Assembly: GCA_965198325.1 (NCBI GenBank)
Contig: CBDAPE010000014.1
Span: forward strand, 186,001 to 250,000
Reading direction: 5' to 3'
DNA: 64,000 nt
Source of the DNA: CBDAPE01 sp965198325
Lineage (GTDB): Bacteria > Pseudomonadota > Alphaproteobacteria > UBA828 > JAPUJA01
Made by a program: the position numbers and the translations under genes. Numbering within the stretch: the first letter of the stretch is position 1; each line of letters begins with the position of its first letter. The notes beneath the pieces are model-generated. The model was not told the origin of the DNA. It did not search any database and saw nothing but the letters and a program-made list of their open reading frames with translations. Positions 53,534 to 63,230 of the stretch are shown here, piece by piece.

Positions 53534-54730
53534 ATGTCCGGGATGTATTTTCCGCAAGCCGAGTACGAGGCGCGCTGGGAGGCCGTGCAGGCCGAGATGG
53601 CCAAGCGGGGCTATGAGACGGCGGTGATCTGGAGCCGCTCGGCGGGCACCCACGAACGCTGCGCCGACGTGCTTTACCTGACCAACTGGTATTCCTGCCA
53701 TTCGGGCCACGAGCCCGAGGTGCCGCTCTGGAGCGCACGGGCCCATGCCGCGGTCATCATGCAGAAGGGTCAAACACCCCATCTGCACATGGACGAGCCG
53801 GCGCCCCGGATGGAGCTGCTCTCGACCGACCGCGTCAACTGGCACATGAACCCGGTCGAGGGTGTGGCGAGCGAGCTCAAGAGCCGGGGTGTTTCCGGCA
53901 AGGTCGCGTTCGCGGGCAGCGATTTCTTCGGTGCGAAATACATGAAGCAGCTCGAAGAGCTCACGCCCGGCATCGAATGGGTGTTCGAGGACGATCTCGT
54001 CCAGAAACCCCGCCTGATCAAGAGCCCGCGCGAGCTCGACGCCTTCCGCGAGGGTGGCGAGACGGTGACGCTCGGCCTGAACAAGATGTTCGAGCTGTTG
54101 CTCGCGGGCAAGACCGAGCGCGAGGCCGCCGGCGAGGGCGCGAAGATCGTGATCTCGCGGGGCGGCGTTCCCACTCTGCTGCGCGTCTCCCACGGCGTCG
54201 GCAAGGAGATGACCAACTTCGCCCGCGAGCCGATCGTCGGTGCCAGCGGCGACGCTGCCAGCGAAGGCGACATGGTGCGCGCCTGGCTGATGGGCCCGAT
54301 GGCCCACGGCTACTGGCTCGATCCGGGACGGACCACCGTGCTGGGCTGGCCGACCAACGAGCAGCGCAACCTGATCGAGGCCTGTGGCGGCATCGTCGAG
54401 AAGGTGATGAACGCGATCAAGCCCGGCATGAAGGCGAAGGAGGTCGCCCGCATCGGCGATGCGTTCAACGCCGAGGTGGGTTTCCCGCCGGACCAGGCCG
54501 GCGAACAGTGGCCGCTCTACGGCCATAGCTGTGGCCTGTTCTTCGAGCGCCCGGTTTACGGCGAGGAGACCTGCGACGACGACGAAATGATCGAGGCCAA
54601 CATGGTGTGCAGCTCGGAGCACTTTCTGATGGCCGAGGGCGTCGGCTCGGCGGGCTTCGAGCAGAACTTCATCGTCCACGAGGACGGCAACGAGCTGCTG
54701 ACCAACACGCCCATGTATTTCTGGGATTAG
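53534..54730 (+). CDS. Creatinase-like M24 family protein, paralog 2
   Basis: 398 residues (MSGMYFPQAEYEARWEAVQA), GGGAG upstream, 123 bases after paralog 1 in the same direction. Same two-domain layout: HGYWLDPGRTTVLG (Asp), LYGHSCGLFFERPV (His), NMVCSSEHFLMAEGVGSAGF (Glu) and FEQNFIVHEDG (Glu). Again no Asp at the first ligand position (AWLMGPMAHGYWLD). More diverged from the other two paralogs than they are from each other. Probably co-transcribed with the M81 gene 34 bases downstream. Confidence 0.85.
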   Translation: MSGMYFPQAEYEARWEAVQAEMAKRGYETAVIWSRSAGTHERCADVLYLTNWYSCHSGHEPEVPLWSARAHAAVIMQKGQTPHLHMDEPAPRMELLSTDRVNWHMNPVEGVASELKSRGVSGKVAFAGSDFFGAKYMKQLEELTPGIEWVFEDDLVQKPRLIKSPRELDAFREGGETVTLGLNKMFELLLAGKTEREAAGEGAKIVISRGGVPTLLRVSHGVGKEMTNFAREPIVGASGDAASEGDMVRAWLMGPMAHGYWLDPGRTTVLGWPTNEQRNLIEACGGIVEKVMNAIKPGMKAKEVARIGDAFNAEVGFPPDQAGEQWPLYGHSCGLFFERPVYGEETCDDDEMIEANMVCSSEHFLMAEGVGSAGFEQNFIVHEDGNELLTNTPMYFWD

Positions 54731-54764
54731 GCCGCTTGCCGGCTGTGGGGTGCGGGAGGAGAGC

Positions 54765-56249
54765 ATGACCCGGCGATTCGTCATCGCGATGATGAAGCAC
54801 GAGACCAACACCTTCTCGCCCGTGCCCACGCCGCCCGAACGCTTCGGTACCGACGGGCCGCGCTTCGGCGCGGCGGCGCGCCTCGATTTCCAGGGCACCA
54901 ACACACCGATGGCGGCCTTTCTCGATCTCGCGACCGGCGCGGGCTCGGACATCATCACGCCGGTTGCCGCCGACGCGCTGCCCTCGGGGCCGGTCTCGAG
55001 CGAGGCCTACCGGATGATTACGGACGCAATTATCGCGGCGATCGAGGCGGGCTGCGATGGCTGCTTTCTCGACCTGCACGGCGCGATGGTGACCGAAACC
55101 AACGACGACGGCGAGGGCTACCTGCTCGAACGCATCCGTCAGCTCGCGCCTGGCCTGCCCATCGCGGTCGCGCTCGACCTGCACACCAACCTGACCCAGC
55201 GCATGGTCGACAACTGCACGGCGATGGTGGGTTACAAGACCTACCCTCACGTGGACATGTACGAAGCGGGCGAGCGCGCCGGCAAGATCCTGATCCGCTC
55301 GCTCGACGGGGTGTGCAGTCCGGTCATGGCCTGGGGCAACCGGCCGCTCATGCCCCATACGCTCTGCATGGGCACCGATTCGGGCCCCATGGCCGCGCTC
55401 GTCGAGCGCTGCCGGTCGGAGGAGGCCAAGGGCCTGCCCGCGGCAACCGTGTTCGGCGGCTTTCCCATCGCCGACATCGAGACCGCCGGGCTCTCCTGCG
55501 TCGTCGTCGCCGACGGTGACGCGGCTGGTGCGGCAACCTTGCGCGATTCCCTGCTCGACGAGGCCTGGGCGATGCGCACGGAGTTCGTCTACCGCTCGCC
55601 GCCCCTGGCCGAATCGATCGCGGACGCGAAGGCACTCAGCGACGGGCCGATCCTGCTCATCGACCACGCCGACAACTGCGCGTCGGGCGGAACCCAGGAC
55701 ACGACCGCCGTGCTCGCCGAGGTCCTGCGCCAGGAGCTCGACGATGTCGCCGTCTTCGCGATCTGCGATCCCGAAGCGGTTGCCCGGATGATCGAGGCGG
55801 GTGTGGGCACCGAAATCACCGTGATGCTTGGCGGCAAGGTCGATATGCCGGCGATCGGACGGACCGGCGAGCCGCTCGAGGTTACGGGCAGGGTCCGCCA
55901 CATCGCGGACGGCGAGTTCATCGTGCGGGGACCGATGTATACCGGCGTGCGGGCGGCGATGGGCCGCTCGGCGGTGCTCGACACCGGCCAGGTCGAGATC
56001 GTCGTCATCGAGCGCAACCACGAGCCCTGGGATCTCGGCTGCTTCCGCTCGGTCGGCATCGAGCCGACCCACAAGCGCTACCTCATGCTGAAATCGCGCA
56101 TCCACTACCGCGCGGGCTTCGCGCCGATCGCGAAGCACAGCGTCGAGTGCGCCGGCGTGGGCGTCACGTCGTCGGATACCTCGCTGTTCGATTTCAAGAA
56201 GCTGCGCCGGCCGATCTACCCGCTCGATGCGGATGAGGCGTTTAACTAG
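54765..56249 (+). CDS. M81 family metallopeptidase, MlrC-like
   Basis: 494 residues from ATG 54765 with GGGAGG upstream. N-terminal DUF1485 region: MMKHETNTFSPVPTPPERFG, FLDLHGAMVTET. Zinc ligands match those of MlrC in spacing: Asp138-x-His140 (ALDLHTNLT) and His162 (TYPHVDMYEAG), 22 residues on. MlrC C-terminal domain with DHADNCASGGTQDTTAVLAE. MlrC hydrolyses the linear tetrapeptide of microcystin; most homologs are uncharacterised and sit in amide or amino-acid catabolic clusters. Same operon as the M24 genes. Confidence 0.88.
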   Translation: MTRRFVIAMMKHETNTFSPVPTPPERFGTDGPRFGAAARLDFQGTNTPMAAFLDLATGAGSDIITPVAADALPSGPVSSEAYRMITDAIIAAIEAGCDGCFLDLHGAMVTETNDDGEGYLLERIRQLAPGLPIAVALDLHTNLTQRMVDNCTAMVGYKTYPHVDMYEAGERAGKILIRSLDGVCSPVMAWGNRPLMPHTLCMGTDSGPMAALVERCRSEEAKGLPAATVFGGFPIADIETAGLSCVVVADGDAAGAATLRDSLLDEAWAMRTEFVYRSPPLAESIADAKALSDGPILLIDHADNCASGGTQDTTAVLAEVLRQELDDVAVFAICDPEAVARMIEAGVGTEITVMLGGKVDMPAIGRTGEPLEVTGRVRHIADGEFIVRGPMYTGVRAAMGRSAVLDTGQVEIVVIERNHEPWDLGCFRSVGIEPTHKRYLMLKSRIHYRAGFAPIAKHSVECAGVGVTSSDTSLFDFKKLRRPIYPLDADEAFN

Positions 56250-56357
56250 AGTGGTCTTGCCGACGCCGCACCTGCGCTATCCCGGCCCGGATGACTGCAA
56301 GATCGTTGCCAGGTGGCGCGGATACTGCGGCGCAAAGCACGGGAGGAGAAATCAATC

Positions 56358-58541
56358 ATGACGCGTGATCCACGCCACGACGTGTTGTTCGAGCCGGTGA
56401 AAATCGGTCCCAAGGTCACACCGAACCGGTTCTTTCAGGTGCCGCACTGCAACAACGCCGGAACCATTCGGCCAGGTGCGCAGGCCGCATTCCGGGCGAT
56501 GAAGGCCGAAGGGGGCTGGGGGACGGTGTGTATCGAATTCACCGCGATCTCGCCCGAGACCGACGATTCGCCCCATGTCTGTGCCCGGATCTGGGACGAG
56601 GGCGACGTGATCAACCTCCGCCATACGGCCGAGAGCGTTCAGAAGCACGGTTCGTTGGCCGGGATCCAGCTGTGGCACGGCGGCGGCCATGTCCAGGCCC
56701 GGGACTCGCTCTGCATCACCCGGGGGCCCAGCGCCTACGTCTCGGAGGCGGCCTACCAGAACAACTGCTACGAGTGCGACGAAGACGATATCGCTGAACT
56801 GATCGAGCAGTACGTTCTCGCGGCCAAGCGCGCCGTCGATGCGGGCTTCGACTATATCGAGGTCATCGGCTCGGAATCCTCGCTGCCGGCGCAATTTCTC
56901 ATGTCGATGTACAACAAGCGCCGCGACCGCTGGGGCGGGTCGTTGGAAAACCGCGCCCGCTTCTGGCTCGAAGTGCTCTCGGCGATCAAGCGCGCCGTTG
57001 GCGACGACGCGGCGATTGGGACCCGTATCGCGATCGACAACCTCATGGGCCCGGCCGGCCTGGAACTGGAGGGCGAGGGCCTGCCCTTCGTGGAGCTAAT
57101 CACCCGCGAGGGCGCAACGGACCTGTGGAACATCAAGCTCTCGTTCTTCATGGAATGGGGCAACGACGCAGGCCCCTCGCGCTTCTTCAAGGCGGGCTAT
57201 CAGACCTGGTCGACCAAAGCCGTCAAGGCGGTGGCGAAGGTTCCCGTGGTCGGGGTCAACCGCGTCACCGAGCCCGATGCCATGGTGCGCATGATCGAAG
57301 GCGGCGAGATCGACCTGATCGGCGCGGCCCGGCCCTCGATCGCCGATCCGTTCCTGCCGAGAAAGATCGAAGAGGGGCGGGCGGACGATATTCGCGAATG
57401 CATCGGCTGCAACATCTGTATCTCGCAATTCGCTCTCGACGGCCCGCCGCTCGTCTGTACGCAAAACGCGACGGCGATGGAGGAATACCGCCGCGGCTGG
57501 CACCCCGAAAAGTTCGCTCAAACGAAGGAGCCCTGTTCGGTGCTCGTGGTCGGCGCAGGGCCGGCCGGGCTGGAATGCGCGCGGGTCCTGGGGATGCGCG
57601 GCTACGACGTCCATTTGCGCGAGGCGGAGAGCGAGGTCGGCGGGCACATCCGATACGTCTCGCGCTATCCCGGCCTGTCGGAATGGGGCCGTGTCGTCTC
57701 CTACCGGGAGAATCAGATCGCCAAGCTCGGTAATGTCGAGGTGCACACGGGCGTGGGCAAGATGGCGGCGGACGATATCCTGAGCTACGGGGCGGACAAG
57801 ATCGTCGTCGCGGTCGGTGCCCACTGGGCCACCGATGGCGTCTGTTTGAACGATTACGGGCCGGCGTTGACCGGTGCCGATGCGTCCTTGCCCCAGTTCT
57901 GCACCCCGGAGCAGGTGATGGCGGGCAAGGAGACCGGCGAGCGGGTCGTCGTGGTCGACGGCGACGGCTACTTCACCGGTGCCGGCATGGCGGAATATCT
58001 GGCGGACCAGGGAAAGACCGTCTCAATGGTTACCCAGTTCGGCGAGGTCGCGCCCTATACGGCCTTGACGCTCGAATCGCCCAACCTGCAGCGTATGTTG
58101 CACGATAAGGGTGTCGCGACCCATCTCCTTTACTGGGTCGAGGCAATCGATCTCACCAACGGTGTCGAGCTTTCCCTCGCCTACGCCTATCGCGACGGGG
58201 CCGAGTTCACGTTACCGCCCAAGGCCGGAGTGCTTCCAAGGCGCGCCGGGACGGAGGTGACCAAGGTGCAATGCGACACTGTGGTGCTCGTGACCTCGCG
58301 GGTTTCGAATCGCGAGCTGTTCAGCGAGCTCAAGGCCAGAAAAGCCGACTGGCAAGGAAATGGGGTTCAGGCGGTCTACGAGACCGGAGACGGCCAAACC
58401 CCGCGCTTCATCCAGATGTCGATCTTCGAGGCCCACCGAATGGCGCGTGAATTCGAGACCGCCAACCCGCAAAAGCCGCTCGATTATATTCGCGAACGCC
58501 AGATCTGGGGACAGGACGCCTATCCCAGCTTGGACGCCTAG
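56358..58541 (+). CDS. Trimethylamine-dehydrogenase-like iron-sulfur flavoprotein
   Basis: 727 residues from ATG 56358 (GGAGG upstream). Near gap-free alignment to TMADH over the first 180 residues. Cys31 matches the 6-S-cysteinyl-FMN Cys30 (RFFQVPHCNNAG); the [4Fe-4S] site is ECIGCNICISQFALDGPPLVC split over CIGCNICIS and PPLVCTQN, followed by the family's YRRGWHPEKF. The ADP/NAD-like domain starts VLVVGAGPAGLECARVLGMR. Active site differs: Tyr60 is Phe61, and the triad Tyr169-His172 is Ile170-Glu173. The triad Asp is also not conserved (WNIKLSFF). The substrate is therefore probably not trimethylamine but another amine or unsaturated compound. Electron acceptor likely ETF. Confidence 0.88.
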   Translation: MTRDPRHDVLFEPVKIGPKVTPNRFFQVPHCNNAGTIRPGAQAAFRAMKAEGGWGTVCIEFTAISPETDDSPHVCARIWDEGDVINLRHTAESVQKHGSLAGIQLWHGGGHVQARDSLCITRGPSAYVSEAAYQNNCYECDEDDIAELIEQYVLAAKRAVDAGFDYIEVIGSESSLPAQFLMSMYNKRRDRWGGSLENRARFWLEVLSAIKRAVGDDAAIGTRIAIDNLMGPAGLELEGEGLPFVELITREGATDLWNIKLSFFMEWGNDAGPSRFFKAGYQTWSTKAVKAVAKVPVVGVNRVTEPDAMVRMIEGGEIDLIGAARPSIADPFLPRKIEEGRADDIRECIGCNICISQFALDGPPLVCTQNATAMEEYRRGWHPEKFAQTKEPCSVLVVGAGPAGLECARVLGMRGYDVHLREAESEVGGHIRYVSRYPGLSEWGRVVSYRENQIAKLGNVEVHTGVGKMAADDILSYGADKIVVAVGAHWATDGVCLNDYGPALTGADASLPQFCTPEQVMAGKETGERVVVVDGDGYFTGAGMAEYLADQGKTVSMVTQFGEVAPYTALTLESPNLQRMLHDKGVATHLLYWVEAIDLTNGVELSLAYAYRDGAEFTLPPKAGVLPRRAGTEVTKVQCDTVVLVTSRVSNRELFSELKARKADWQGNGVQAVYETGDGQTPRFIQMSIFEAHRMAREFETANPQKPLDYIRERQIWGQDAYPSLDA

Positions 58542-58768
58542 AATGGCGCGCTCAGTCGCTACCGGTCTGCGGTGCGGGAGAGGGCGAGGAGCGTGCTGGG
58601 CCTGGACGAACACTAAGTCGTCCACGTTCCTGACACCCCGGCGGACGGCGAAACGCTCCTAGCGGTTGTCGATCGAGGGCAGCAAGGACGTCAACGTGGC
58701 GTCCCGGGACGAATTCGAAATCCGGGCCGGTGGCGCTGGAGGCCGGGGCCCGCGCCGCCGTCGGGTCG

Positions 58769-59908
58769 TTAAGACATCGTCTCGACGAGCATCTCCTGCC
58801 AGCGCTGCACGTGATGCTCGTAAGCCGGTGAGAAGCGCCCCCGCGCCGTGTCCGAGCCCGCCACGCCCCGCTGCCAGCCCTCGATGATCGGCGGATCCTC
58901 GGCGACGACCCCGTCGTGATAGTCGGCGACTTCCTTGCGCGCGGCCTCGAAATCAGGGTCGTCGCCGACAAAATAGAAATCCCAGCGCCAGTCGGTGCGG
59001 TCGGCGGCGACGGGTATGGCGGCCGAGGTCAGAACGACATCCCGGGCGGCGGTAATCCACAAGGTCGGAAACAGAGAGCAGTTTTCGGTGCCGAACCAGC
59101 GATCCTTGGGCAGGTTGGAGAAGGCCGGCGGCGGGGCCTCCCAGCCCTCGGGATAGCCCTTGTCGATCGAGACGATATAGCAGTGCCCGTCGACGCCGAT
59201 TTCGTAGTCCTGGAACGGGCCGATCTTGTTATAGAGCGGATGCACCGTGCCGATATGGTAGGGCTCGATGAAATTCTCCATGATCAGCTTCCAGTTGGCG
59301 GCCGTATCGATGGTATAGCCCCTGTAATGGCGCAGCGTGCTCATGTCGTAGTCCGCGAAGCGTGCGGCGAACGGCGCGATGTAATCCTCGAAGGGCGGCG
59401 CCTCGCCGTCCAGATTGACGAAGATCCAGTCATGCCAGACGGCGCAGCGAACCGGGATCAGGCCAAGCTCGTCCATGGCGCCGTTCCCGCCGATCCTGTT
59501 CGTCCCGTAGCCCTCGAAATGGGGCGTCGCCTTGAGCCGGCCGTCGAGTTCGTAGGTCCAGGAATGGTAGGGGCAGCAGATCACCTTGGCGTTCTTGCAG
59601 GGCTCCTTGAACAATTCCATGCCCCGGTGCCGGCAACTGTTCAGATAGGCCCGGATTCCTCCCTCGCGGTCGCGCAATAGGAGCACCGAGCGGCCCGCCA
59701 CAGCGACGGGCTGGACATCGCCCACGCCTGCGATGTCGTGGGCATAGCCCGCGACCACCCAGAGCCGGGGAAACAGCCGCTCGTCCTCGAACCGGGCGAA
59801 GTCCTCGCTGGTGTAGATGATGTTGGGCAGGGTCTTGGCCTGTTCGACGGGCCGGGCCAGCGCTTCGCGGGCGTCGGGGCCGATGAAGTCGGCGAGCGAC
59901 GGGGTCAT
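58769..59908 (-). CDS. Rieske non-heme iron oxygenase, alpha subunit (quaternary-amine type)
   Basis: 379 residues from ATG 59908 (AGAGG upstream). Rieske [2Fe-2S] site: Cys92-x-His94 (NSCRHRGMELF) and Cys112-x2-His115 (CCPYHSWTYE). Catalytic iron ligands His218 and His223 in MENFIEPYHIGTVHP. The residue that bridges the two centres is Glu215 (E-x2-H-x4-H) instead of the Asp of aromatic dioxygenases. Glu is known from carnitine/betaine-type oxygenases such as CntA. Suggests N-demethylation or C-N cleavage of an ammonium compound. No reductase gene is in the window's cluster. Transcribed divergently from the third M24 gene. Confidence 0.87.
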   Translation of the reverse strand: MTPSLADFIGPDAREALARPVEQAKTLPNIIYTSEDFARFEDERLFPRLWVVAGYAHDIAGVGDVQPVAVAGRSVLLLRDREGGIRAYLNSCRHRGMELFKEPCKNAKVICCPYHSWTYELDGRLKATPHFEGYGTNRIGGNGAMDELGLIPVRCAVWHDWIFVNLDGEAPPFEDYIAPFAARFADYDMSTLRHYRGYTIDTAANWKLIMENFIEPYHIGTVHPLYNKIGPFQDYEIGVDGHCYIVSIDKGYPEGWEAPPPAFSNLPKDRWFGTENCSLFPTLWITAARDVVLTSAAIPVAADRTDWRWDFYFVGDDPDFEAARKEVADYHDGVVAEDPPIIEGWQRGVAGSDTARGRFSPAYEHHVQRWQEMLVETMS

Positions 59909-60050
59909 GACGGCAATCCTCTGTTTATCCGCGGGACTATATCGAATAACGGCGGCAGACGAAACGGCTTCTGGACGGCTGCCCCGTGCAACCATACCAT
60001 CGAGACCGGTCATGAAAGACCCGTCGGAAGGGCAGGAAGGGAGCAATACG

Positions 60051-61241
60051 ATGGTCAGCCGATATTTTCCGATCGAGGAATATGAGGCGCGATGGGCGCG
60101 GGTCGACGAAGAGATGAAGCGTCGCGGCTATGACGCGGCTCTTGTCTGGGGGCGCATGGCCGGCGGCTTCGAGCGCTACGCCGACGAGCTTTATCTGGCA
60201 AACTATTACGGCGCGAATTCAGGCCAGTAGCCCGATACGGCTCTTCATCGGGGCGTCGGGTTCTGCGGCGTAATCCTTCAGGCGGGACAGACGCCCGAGC
60301 TGGTTGCCGACGAAGCACCGCGCGCCGATCTGGTGGCGACCGATCGCGCCCGCTGGAGCACCCGGCCCCTGGACGAGGTCGCCCAGGCGCTTCGCGAGCG
60401 CAATATAGGCGGCAAGGTGGCACTCGTCGGCAGCGATTTCCTTCCGATCAAGTACTGGCCCGAGTTTCAGACCAGCACAGTAAACATCGATTGGGTGTTC
60501 GAGGACGATCTCGTCGAGACGGTACGGCGCATCAAGAGCCCGCGCGAGCTCGACTGCGTGCGCGAGGGCGGCGAGATGGTGACCCGTTCCCTCGATCTGC
60601 TGATCGGCGGCCTGAAGTCCGGCAAGTCCGAGGCCGAGGCCGCGGCGGAGGCGATCGCCGAAATCAGCCGCCATGGCGGGCGCTTTCACATGGTGCCGTG
60701 CAGCCATGGCGAGTTCATCGACTATTTCGCCCGTGAGCCGTTCTCCGGCTTCTCCACCGACGTGCCGGCGCCGGGCGACCTCGTTCGCGGCTGGGTCTAC
60801 GGCCCGATCTGGCAGGGTTACTGGCTGGATCCCGGGCGGACCACCGTGTGCGGCGGCAAGCCGTCCGACGCCAAGCGCGAGCTCGTCGAGACCTGCGCGA
60901 ATATCGTCGAGGCCTGCGCCGCCGCGATCCGTCCGGGCGTCGTCGTGCGCGACGTCGCCAAGATCGGCGATCGCATGACGGCGGACTATGGTGGCGGAAA
61001 GGATTCGATTTCCGAAAAATGGCCGCTCTACGGCCACGCCAATGGGCTGTTCTGGGAGCATCCGATCATCTCGAACCAGCTCGGTGACGAGGCCGACGTT
61101 TACGAGGCGGGCATGGTCGTTGCCACCGAATCCTTCCTGGGCAAGGAGGGCGTCGGCGCGGCGGGCTTCGAAAATAATTACATCCTCGGCGAGGACGGCG
61201 TCGAGCTGGTCACCAAGACACCCACGCTGTGGTGGGACTGA
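60051..61241 (+). pseudogene. Creatinase-like M24 family protein, paralog 3, interrupted by an amber codon
   Basis: From ATG 60051 (GGGAG upstream) to 61241 there are 396 codons, exactly the length of paralog 1. Codon 60 is TAG (60228-60230), at the place where paralog 1 has CAG (Gln60): NSGQ-stop-PDTALHRGVGF against NSGTQPDSTKHHGIGF. No other lesion. Downstream motifs are intact (QGYWLDPGRTT, YGHANGLFWEHPI, VVATESFLGKEGVG, GFENNYILGEDG); the first metal Asp is absent here too. A later internal start at 60333 would miss the first 94 residues. Probably a recent nonsense mutation. Confidence 0.82.
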
Positions 61242-61334
61242 CGCGCCGTCGTGGTTGTTGATTCAGGTCAAGGCGGGCGCTGGCGCCCGGGTTGATCCTG
61301 TGCACATCGGAATGCCGGGGAGGAGAGCGCCGCC

Positions 61335-61730
61335 ATGCGCGATATCAGCGTCGATCAGGTCTGTTTCATCGTGATCAAGACCCGGGAATACCAGGCCAAG
61401 GTCGAGCCCGTGGCCGAGAACATCGACCACGATGACGCCGAACGCGACATCCTCGAGGACTTCTCCGGCGATCCCACCTTCGACGAACTGGCCGAGGCCC
61501 TGCGCGACCTCAACACCGACCAGCGCGCCGAGCTCGTGGTGCTCGCGTGGATCGGCCGGAACGATTTCACGAAAGACGATTGGGACGAGGCGATCGACGG
61601 CGCCCAGGAGGTCATCGGCGAACGCTTCGTGCGTTACATGACCGGCCTTCCGCTGCTCGCCAATTGTCTCGAGGCCGGGCTCGACGCGTTCGGCGAATCC
61701 TGTGAATCCTTCGAGGCGGGCCGGAGCTAG
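61335..61730 (+). CDS. DUF3775 domain protein
   Basis: 131 residues, acidic. Start MRDISVDQVCFIVIKTREYQ with GGGGAGGAGAG upstream. The pattern VSVD-V-FII-KARE---K ... AELVVLAWIGRNDFTKDDWD-A is that of DUF3775, a short uncharacterised alphaproteobacterial family. Cytoplasmic. No link to the neighbouring enzymes is evident beyond position. Confidence 0.82.
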   Translation: MRDISVDQVCFIVIKTREYQAKVEPVAENIDHDDAERDILEDFSGDPTFDELAEALRDLNTDQRAELVVLAWIGRNDFTKDDWDEAIDGAQEVIGERFVRYMTGLPLLANCLEAGLDAFGESCESFEAGRS

Positions 61731-61772
61731 TGGGCCTCTGAAAAGCCCCCAGTCGGCGCGGTCGGGATTGGT

Positions 61773-63199
61773 CTAGAGCGCCGAACGGTTGTCCGGTCCG
61801 GTGTACCAGGGACCGAGCCGCTCGAACGCCGCGCCTGCGCGAAATACCGAGACGTCGTCGTAGGTCCGCCCGACGATCTGCAGGCCCGTCGGCACGCCGT
61901 TTTTAGCCCGGCCCGAGGGCACGCTCATCACCGGGCAGCGCGCCAGCATGTTGAAGGGCGGGGTCATCGCCCAGTCGAGATAGGCGTCGGCCCTGACTCC
62001 GTCGATCGCGAAGCCGGGGTCGGTCACGTCGTGTTCGACACCCACCGAAGGAACCGCCAGCGTCGGGCAGAGCAGCAGGCGGTATTTCTGCAGGAGCGGG
62101 CCCAGAGTGGCGTACATCCTGCCCTCGAGCTCCATGGAGTCGACCAGGTCGGCCGCCGTCGTGTCCGCGGAGCGGCGCAGGAACTCCCGGGTATAGCTGC
62201 ACAGCCGCTCGTCGTCGGGTGATAGGGTGCGCAAACTGTCCGCGCCCATGATCGCGCCGAAATGATCGTAGACCCGTGTAAGCAATTCCCGGGGCCAGCC
62301 GAGTTCGACCTCCTCGACGACACAGCCGAGCTCCCGGAACGCGTCCACGGCCGCCAGCGTGTTGGCGCGCACCTCCGGATCCACCGCATAGACCCCGAGA
62401 TCGACCGAGTAGGCGATCCGCCAACCGGTGATCTCCTTGAGCGACGCCGGGATGCGCAGTTTGGGCCGGAGCGAGACGATGTCCATCGGATGAGGCCCGG
62501 TCATGACGTTTTGCAGCAGAGCGCAATCGGCGACCGAGCGGGCCAGCGGTCCCGAATGACAGTACCAGTCGAGATTGTAGGGCGGCAGATCAGGGTTGCG
62601 CCCGAAGGGCGGCTTGTAACCCACCACGCCCGAGGCAGACGCCGGGATGCGGATCGAGCCGCCGATATCGGTCCCGTTGGCGAGCGTTGTCGAACCCGCA
62701 GCGAGCGCCGCGCCGGCGCCGCCCGAGGAGCCGCCAGGCGTGAAGGCTGGATTCCACGGGTTGCGCGTGACCCCCCAAAGCTTCGAATAGGCAAAACCCG
62801 CACAGGAGAATTCGGGCGTCGCGGTGCGGGCATGAACGATGCCCCCCGCCCGCAGAATCCGCTCGGGCGCAGGATGGGTGTAGGCGTCGACGATGCCCTC
62901 GTTCAGCAGCGAGGCGTTGGGTGTGCTCTTGCCCTTGATCGGCGTCTCGTCCTTGATCGCGACGGGAGGCCCTCGAGCTTGCGCAGCCGGCCATCGATCT
63001 TCTTGTATTTGGCTTCCGCCCGCATCGCGGCGTCTCGGGCCTCGTCGAAATAGGTCATCGGAAACGCGTTGATCGTGGGCTCGACAGCCTCCGCGCGTGC
63101 GATCACCGCATCCATCAGTTCGACCGGCGAAAGGCTGCGCGCCTTGAACCGCGCGAGCGCTTCGGTGGCGGAGAGATAGCAAAGTTCGGACTCGGTCAT
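61773..63199 (-). pseudogene. Amidase (amidase-signature family), frameshifted once
   Basis: N-terminus from ATG 63199 (MTESELCYLSATEALARFKA ... KYKKIDGRLRKLEG) lies in one frame; from about 62970 the rest is in another (VAIKDETPIKGKSTPNASLL). The total is one base short of 476 codons, so a single G is missing in GGCCTCCCGTCGCG. Amidase signature is otherwise complete: Lys in VAIKDE, GGSSGGAGAALAAG and the nucleophile Ser in GTDIGGSIRIPAS. Hydrolyses amides to acids and ammonia. If the frameshift is a read error, this is an intact AS-family amidase that fits the nitrogen-compound theme of the region. Confidence 0.85.
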
Positions 63200-63230
63200 G
63201 GCGGGGTCTTGCCGATCGTGTGAGGCGCGC

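Noticed and set aside
60228..60230. Pyrrolysine or general amber recoding
   Set aside because: TAG ends several intact genes in the window (for example at 53410, 54730, 61730 and 48058), and the affected residue is an ordinary Gln in a paralog.
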